Origin: Trachelipus rathkii
Taxonomy: Eukaryota > Arthropoda > Malacostraca > Isopoda > Trachelipodidae
NCBI GenBank assembly: GCA_015478945.1
Contig: JABUQX010038893.1
Span: forward strand, 22,501-50,422
Length of the DNA stretch: 27,922 bases
Reading direction: 5' to 3'
Part shown: positions 22,511 through 27,922 of the stretch, in pieces
Layout: each line of letters begins with the position of its first letter
Numbering within the stretch: position 1 is the first letter of the stretch
Position numbers and translations under genes: made by a program
The notes under the pieces: model-generated
What the model was told of the DNA's origin: nothing
The model's database searches: none
Seen by the model: the letters and a program-made list of their open reading frames with translations, nothing else

Positions 22511-23331
22511 TAGCCACGCAGTAGTACTACAAGTTTTATTTAGATCATCTTTAATTCTAGAGAGTTTTTATATTTTTAAAAATATAATAAATTAGGGTAC
22601 AAAATGCCCTTCAATAGAATTTCACTTTTGAAAAATTTTTTTTAACTTTGTTATAAAATAAAAAATTGTGGATGGATTTTAATTATTTTTTCAGTGTATA
22701 CAATCGAGTATGTTAGCTTTAAACTGGCAAAGTAAATTTTTGTTCCAAACCGTATTAGTGGCTAAATCACGGGGCCTAACTTGGTCCGATTCACCCCGCC
22801 GTAAAAATTGATGATGGGGTGAATCGGACCACCATTGTTTTTCGTATTTTAGTATTATTATTGACATTTTTATTATATATAGCTAATTAATTTAAATATA
22901 ATAGTTACTTATATTAAGTAAAAATTAAAATAAAGAATGAAATTTATATAAAAAATACGAATTCCAAAAAGTGTCAAAATTTTTGAGCGGAGAGGGGTGA
23001 ATCGGACCACCACATTTTTATTCTTATTTTATGTATCATTATTGACATTTTTATTACTTATTACTAATTTTAATATGATAAACAATTACTTATATTAAGT
23101 AAAAATTAAAATATAAAATTGAATTTATACGTAAAAGAGAATTTAAACAGATGGTCCGATTCACCCCTTCAAGGTCAGCTGAATGAGCTTTATTAAAACT
23201 TTAATAAAACTTTATTATTAGGAGATTACATTATTATTTTTTTGTGTGCTTATTACCTACTATATGGCCTTGAATTTCAGAAAAAAAAAATTCCAAAAAG
23301 TGCATTAGGGGAAAGTCAGGAGACGAAGTCA
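22507..23331 (-). repeat. Right arm of the foldback element, inner part
   Basis: This is the reverse complement of about 20905-21738. Motif copies lie at 22781-22797(-), 22816-22833(+), 22994-23011(+) and 23151-23167(-). The left arm's extra copy at 21053 and about 40 bp around it are missing here. Similarity stops at about 23331; the remaining terminal 60 bp are found at 25072-25132. Confidence 0.85.
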
Positions 23332-23473
23332 AATCTGCAAATTTTCCCTGACCAGCGTGTTCGTTATTTTTGGTATATAAAATATCTATTAATTATTATT
23401 GCAGCCTATTTACTCAGTTCATACATTAAATTATTGAAAACTTACTTTAGAAATTGTTCATCATCATATGGAT

Positions 23474-23655
23474 GAATTTAAAAAATATTTTTAGTAATTA
23501 GTAAACGTTTCATAGCCTTCAAAAGTACTCCTTTTTTATTGTGCCAAAAAAAGAAAACAGTTTTATTTATAAATAGAGAAAATAATTAAAAGCTTACATT
23601 AATAGCTTAGGTGAATAGCGTCCACTGTAATCACAAAAGTTCTAAATGGGGAGAT
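23474..23655. other. AT-rich segment of the insertion, nothing recognised
   Basis: It lies between a 77-codon frame of unknown meaning (23242-23475, itself mostly foldback-arm sequence) and the hAT-like pseudogene. No signal was recognised. Confidence 0.4.
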
Positions 23656-24477
23656 TTAGATTAACCTTTTCTTCTCAAGCATTTGAATTTTTGATTTTAT
23701 AGCGTCTTCTGTTAAAGCCTTCAGTTTTAACATCTTTCTCTGCTCTTCAAGTTTATTGATCTGTATGGATAATATTCTTTTTTCAACCTTTTTATTCTCT
23801 TCTTTTTCTTTCTGTTTTGACTCTTTGAGATGTTCTTCATATCTCCTATGGGCAGCTCTTACATTTGTCAACATTTTTTGAGTGATAGGAACTTTATGAA
23901 TACTTTCATGAGATCTTATAGCATTGTGCACTGTTCTTTGAGAAATCAGACTATGTTCTTTCAGATTCTCCACTAAAATTGCTTAATTTATAGAAAACCC
24001 TCCTTCCACTGTCGCATTTCCATGCGAAAATATCAGTCCTAATTTAATAATTTGCCACAATTCCGCATAACATTGATTCTCAGGTGCTTTTAGAGAAAAA
24101 AAACTCATCAAGTCTCTTAGAAGGACAATCACCATCCAAAAATATTTTGAATTTTAATTCAAGGGTAGAATGAGCTTCACTGCAAAGTAGAGTATAGTGC
24201 TTTTCTTTCTCAGCAACAGAATCTGTGATTCGGTTATTGGTATACAATGCCTCTAGCAATAAATCAAATCTTTGTTTCCCTTGTTCTGGCTGATGAAAAA
24301 CTATACTAGGATCCAATGATGAGAGCCATTAGACAGGCTTGTACTTCAGAGGACATCTTTCTAATATCTTTTCTGTCATTTTGATTTGCACAGTCTGGCA
24401 TTCAAGTTTGTCATGTAAATCTAATGCAAAAAGCTTTACTGGACTTAAGAAATCTTTCCATAATATTAAGTACGAGA
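23656..24477 (-). pseudogene. C-terminal half of a hAT-like transposase-derived protein, lightly damaged
   Basis: On the minus strand the protein order is WKDFLSPVKLFALDLHDKLE, then TEKILERCPLKYKPV, a stop (24329-24331), WLSSLDPSIVFHQPEQGK, and FDLLLEALY to CPSKRLDEFF. An A8 run (24096-24103) then shifts the frame; with seven bases it would read straight on into LWQIIKLGLIFSHGNATVEG, GFSIN, a second stop (23983-23985), and ILVENLKEHSLISQRTVHNA. Finally comes a Lys/Glu-rich coiled coil ending at 23656. 'SHGNAxVExGFSIN' followed by 'ENLKEhSLisQR' is a block I know from multicopy invertebrate proteins that resemble the hAT dimerisation region. Only three lesions in 820 bp suggest a fairly recent loss. 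The N-terminal half is absent. Confidence 0.65.
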
Positions 24478-24661
24478 CATTGTAAATCTGTGAACAGAAA
24501 TGAACCAAGGTTCAGTTTGACGTCCAACCACTGGTCGTTAAGTTAAGCTTTGCTTGGTCATTTTATAAATAAATAATAAATACCTTCAACTGCATAAAAA
24601 TCCAAAATCACTTCGTCAAACCTCAAAAAAAAAAAACACCTCAAAAAGTATAAATCCCTAA

Positions 24662-24979
24662 AAAGAAAAAGATATAAACAGATTAAGTCATAGTCTAAAA
24701 CACATCCATATACCAATCACCTTCAATCGGAAGGATGAACTTGGAACAACAACTACGAACAGAATAGGAAGAATAGTAGGTAATAGTGAACTAAAAATAG
24801 AAAGAAACAGGATAGAAGTAGATTTATGGAATGTCATTCCTCGCCCATCCTTTTCATTCACTTATCAAATACATCTCTCATTCCACAATTATACAGTAAG
24901 GGTAAAAAATATATCAAAAATATGTAACTTGGTCCATGGATCATTCTTCATATGTTTGGAAATTTTAAAATTTCCCTGA
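24662..24979 (+). other. 105-codon open stretch without an ATG, family unknown
   Basis: The frame is uninterrupted from after TAA (24659-24661) to TGA (24977-24979) in AT-rich DNA, where many stops would be expected, yet it has no in-frame ATG. Recognisable stretches are HIHIPITFNRKDELGTTTTN, VDLWNVIPRPSFSFTYQIHL and CNLVHGSFFICLEI. I do not recognise the family. It could be an exon or the tail of a coding region interrupted upstream, on the opposite strand to the neighbouring hAT-like pseudogene. It could also be chance. Confidence 0.3.
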
Positions 24980-25052
24980 CTTTCAGCATATTTTAAAACG
25001 TTTCCCTGACTTTCCCTGACCAATTTTTTTCCCTGACTTTCCCTGACTTTCC
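24971..25052 (+). repeat. TTTCCCTGAC repeat cluster
   Basis: Exact copies of TTTCCCTGAC lie at 24971, 25001, 25011, 25028 and 25038, with a partial copy after the last. Another lies at 23343, near the other end of the same insertion. Subterminal repeats of this kind are usual binding sites for transposases; that role is inferred. Confidence 0.75.
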
Positions 25053-25071
25053 AGAAAGTGTGAACCCTGAT

Positions 25072-25132
25072 TAAGGGAAAGTTGGGAGATGAAGTTATAC
25101 CTAAAGTGGTCCAAGTCACCCCGCCTGACGCT
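25072..25132 (-). repeat. Terminal piece of the foldback right arm
   Basis: The reverse complement matches 20858-20915: AGCGTCAGGCGGGGTGACTT, GGACCACTTTAGG, then TCTCCCAACTTTCCCTTAAT. It ends at a (TA)n run, like the left end, so it completes the right arm displaced by the 1.74-kb insertion. Confidence 0.8.
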
Positions 25133-25151
25133 ATATATATATATATATATT
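25131..25151. repeat. Short (TA)n tract
   Basis: About ten TA units lie between the foldback end and the TATCCGG cluster. Confidence 0.9.
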
Positions 25152-25275
25152 AGGGATGGGCCGGATATCCGGCAACTATCCGGTATCCAGCCTATCCAGC
25201 CAAGTTTTTGACTATCCGGTATCCGGCCGGATATCATTGTTATCCGGCCGGATAACTGGATAATTACTTCCCTAG
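25151..25275. repeat. TATCCGG/CCGGATA cluster, possible hAT-like MITE
   Basis: TATCCGG or its complement occurs about nine times, including two ATCCGGCCGGAT palindromes (near 25223 and 25243). The cluster starts TAGGGATG and ends CTTCCCTA, a short imperfect inverted pair resembling Ac-type hAT ends. No 8-bp target duplication is visible, so transposon status is tentative. Confidence 0.5.
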
Positions 25276-25317
25276 TAGGTTCTTCCTTGTTGGGAGAAAT
25301 ATTCAAAATAATTTGAA

Positions 25318-26157
<840 letters not shown>

Positions 26158-26752
26158 TGTCTCACGAGTTATGTTACAGCGGTGTATCACCGTACGGGAT
26201 GTTTAAGTATGAAAATGTGTAAGAATATAAGTTCGATTATTTAATTCATTAAGGAGGATGGGATATGTTACGTTGGTGTCTGCGCACAAACATGCGAATG
26301 TCGAATGGGATGATATATTTTTTATGGCTTCTGTGAAATGCACATAAAAAATGAGGTGGGCTCTTCCTCTCGACATTATTTGATATGGTTGTTCGTTTCC
26401 ACGCAATGTACCCATAAACAACTAGACGTCATCCGTAGACATCATGTGCCTACAAAAGCCGAAACGTGTCAATGTGAAATAATTAGGTTAAATACAATAG
26501 GCATATCCAATAGTATTTAAAAATATCGATACAGCTAACAAAGGAATTAAATTAAAATACCTAATGCATACCCTTTTAGATTACATTGATATGTACTATG
26601 TAGCCTAATAAATACGGCCATGTGAATGTGTACAACCAACTAACAGCTATCATATGGAGGTTATGTCATAACCTACAAATTATGCGTAATAAAGTGTAGT
26701 GAAATGTATAACTTCAGAGTGGTTTGTTTAGTCAGAGCCATACATTTGGAAC

Positions 26753-26929
26753 ATGCCACGTGACCAGTATACGCAGGATGACATGTTGGAGGTGTACATT
26801 ACGCAAAACAGGAATGCTCGCAGAGCTGCTGCAGAATATGGACAACGTTATCCACATCGACGACCGCCGAGCCACATGGCATTCCATAGAGTTTACAGAC
26901 GGTTTCAAGGTACAGGGTCGATAGTTTAA
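26753..26929 (+). pseudogene. Mariner-like transposase, N-terminal DUF4817 DNA-binding helix-turn-helix
   Basis: From ATG 26753 a 58-codon frame reads MPRDQYTQDDMLEVYITQ, NARRAAAEYGQRYPHRRPPS and AFHRVYRRFQGTGSI, then a stop at 26927. The pattern 'yt..e.leii...g.na..Aar.y...yP.rr.Ps...f.r....f..tGsv' is that of DUF4817, which precedes the catalytic domain in arthropod Tc1/mariner-like transposases and binds the element's ends. The frame continues after the stop with RTFDVELDVLL, so the stop is a lesion rather than the protein end. Confidence 0.75.
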
Positions 26930-26957
26930 CCCCCTCATCACATACGGGAGGGGGGTC

Positions 26958-27311
26958 GTGTCCGTACATTCGATGTCGAACTGGACGTTCTGCTATACAC
27001 CCATGAGAAAATCAACGTACTCATTCGACCAGGCTAGTTCGAATATGGGAGTATCGAAGGAAACCATACGACGGATTCGTGTTGCATACAACATGTATCC
27101 ATATAGGCCATACATTGTGCATGGTTTGCATCGTGGAGACCAAAAAGGGCAGATGGGATTCCTGGCTGTCATTGATTGCCTTTTAATGGATGTACCGGAC
27201 TTATTGGAAAATATCTTATGGACTGATGAATCTCACTTTATCAATAACGGTATGTATAACAGGTGGAACTTCGAGACATTGAGGCGGAACAAACCCCCAA
27301 ATAAGATATAA
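26958..27311 (+). pseudogene. Mariner-like transposase, linker and first catalytic aspartate
   Basis: Only the later part of this frame (from about 27046) is in register: MGVSKETIRRIRVAYNMYPY is the second helix-turn-helix and the LyPYh-like block. VIDCLLMDVPDLLENILWTD and ESHFINNGMYNRWNF follow; the Asp of WTDESHF (27225-27227) is the expected first catalytic residue of the DDE/D domain. The earlier part of the frame is out of register, with the true sequence lying in neighbouring frames. The frame runs off after NRWNFETL. Confidence 0.8.
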
Positions 27312-27342
27312 CATTCACTAGCCCATCTGGGTCTCATACTCT

Positions 27343-27665
27343 GTCAACGTTTGGTGTGGTATACTCAGTAGTAGGATTATCGGGCCTTAGTTCTTCGAGG
27401 AAAATTTCCTCCATTTCCTGGACGTCCTTATTTGACCTCCTAGTGATCTTATTTAAGAACACAACGAAGAATATATTATTACTAACATGATGAGTGCCCA
27501 GCACATAATGCAGCTATAGTGACGACCTACCTCGACAGAATCTTTCCGGGAAAATGGACCGGAAGATCTGGTCCATTTCCATGGCCTGCGCGTTCACCCG
27601 ATTTAACACCTGGATTTTTCTGGCAGAGGTATCTCAATATGCTACCATATGCAGCAGACATGTAA
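27343..27665 (+). pseudogene. Mariner-like transposase, C-terminal catalytic part
   Basis: At 27343-27432 VNVWCGILSSRIIGP, a stop, then FFEENFLHFLDVLI matches the vNVWaGI....liGP.Ff block. The frame from 27486 has DECPAHNA, corresponding to DGAPAH with the second catalytic Asp (27489-27491), 88 codons after the first. YLDRIFPGKWTGRSGPFPWP and RSPDLTPGFFW follow, and the stop is at 27663. The family usually has TPLDFFLWG here; a small deletion leaves TPGFFW, so the third catalytic acidic residue appears to be missing. With the stops and frameshifts, no active transposase can be made. Confidence 0.78.
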
Positions 27666-27922
27666 GCCCAGTAACCTCGCTTCGATGATCTTAACAGCCG
27701 AGATAACCATGTAGAGTCAACCCGGCGTCACTGTCATTGGTATGCAATGAAAGCGCCAGAGGGCTGAGGCATGTATTGGCGTGGATGAATTAGGTCTTCG
27801 AACAACATTGTAAATACCTGTATATGGTTGAAACGACTATGATTACCCTCCTTCTTTACCTGGATAGTTATAGTTGTTGTTATACTTACTATATATATAC
27901 TTCTTTTTATACTTACTTACTA
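27666..27922. other. Downstream remnant, no clear coding or terminal repeat
   Basis: A few family-like residues may persist (CHWYAMKAPEG, MYWRG), consistent with a decayed transposase C-terminus. A short TA run lies at 27890-27898. No complement to GGTGTCTCACGAG was found. Confidence 0.35.

Larger units (their letters stand above)
23332..25071. mobile_element. Insertion inside the right arm, carrying a hAT-like pseudogene
   Basis: The right arm stops at 23331 and restarts at about 25072. The arm sequence just before the gap (about 23303-23331, GGGAAAGTCAGGAGACGAAG) is present again after it (GGGAAAGTTGGGAGATGAAG), differing at a few positions. That could be a long diverged target duplication or a recombination junction. 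TTTCCCTGAC occurs near the left junction (23343-23352) and in a cluster near the right (24971-25047). Inside are a hAT-like pseudogene and an open frame described separately. Confidence 0.6.

Overview
The window looks like nuclear DNA of an invertebrate animal, most likely an arthropod. A crustacean is a guess from the long pure (TA)n microsatellites, a CR1/L2-type LINE with an esterase ORF1, and a DUF4817-type Tc1/mariner relic. I found no intact host gene, rRNA or canonical tRNA. Almost every recognisable coding stretch belongs to a mobile element and is broken by stops or frameshifts.

Layout. 1-1.8 kb: AT-rich, with one weak hAT-like fossil. 1.8-4.6 kb: AT-rich with interrupted TA tracts and no gene. 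4.6-11.3 kb: a more GC- and CpG-rich, purine-biased stretch with no recognisable coding sequence or repeat; it may be low-quality consensus. 11.46-12.28 kb: a damaged Ty3/gypsy reverse transcriptase with NAP, LDD and thumb motifs. 12.3-12.83 kb: an unrecognised coding relic, one frame with only two internal stops. 13.7-19.15 kb: a CR1/L2-like LINE made of an orphan ORF1 copy, a 5' leader, a second ORF1 (zinc-finger-like N-terminus plus SGNH esterase), and ORF2 (APE endonuclease, reverse transcriptase, C-terminal domain) ending in short TTAATG-type repeats. 19.15-19.84 kb: an 80-bp LINE scrap followed by a fragment of a conserved invertebrate repeat protein (motif GDFSENYSFIVQDAAQ).

20.4-20.75 kb: two copies of a repeat with tRNA-like A and B boxes. 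20.86-25.13 kb: the most striking structure, a foldback element with (TA)n on both outer edges. Its arms are about 0.88 kb. They carry at least a dozen copies of an 18-bp GGGGTGAnTCGGACCACC motif in both orientations and two 176-bp tandem units per arm. A 593-bp TTAA-flanked piggyBac-like MITE sits at its centre, and a 1.74-kb insertion with a hAT-like pseudogene splits the right arm. 25.13-26.16 kb: TA microsatellites around a TATCCGG-rich inverted-repeat cluster. 26.16 kb to the end: a broken Tc1/mariner element of the DUF4817 type that starts directly after a (TA)n tract.

No working pathway can be assembled. The window records nested transposition: TA-targeting elements beside TA microsatellites, a TTAA-targeting MITE inside a palindrome centre, and a LINE that has copied a piece of its own endonuclease into its reverse transcriptase. 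Similarity statements come from reading translations and comparing arms by eye; no alignment or database search was run.
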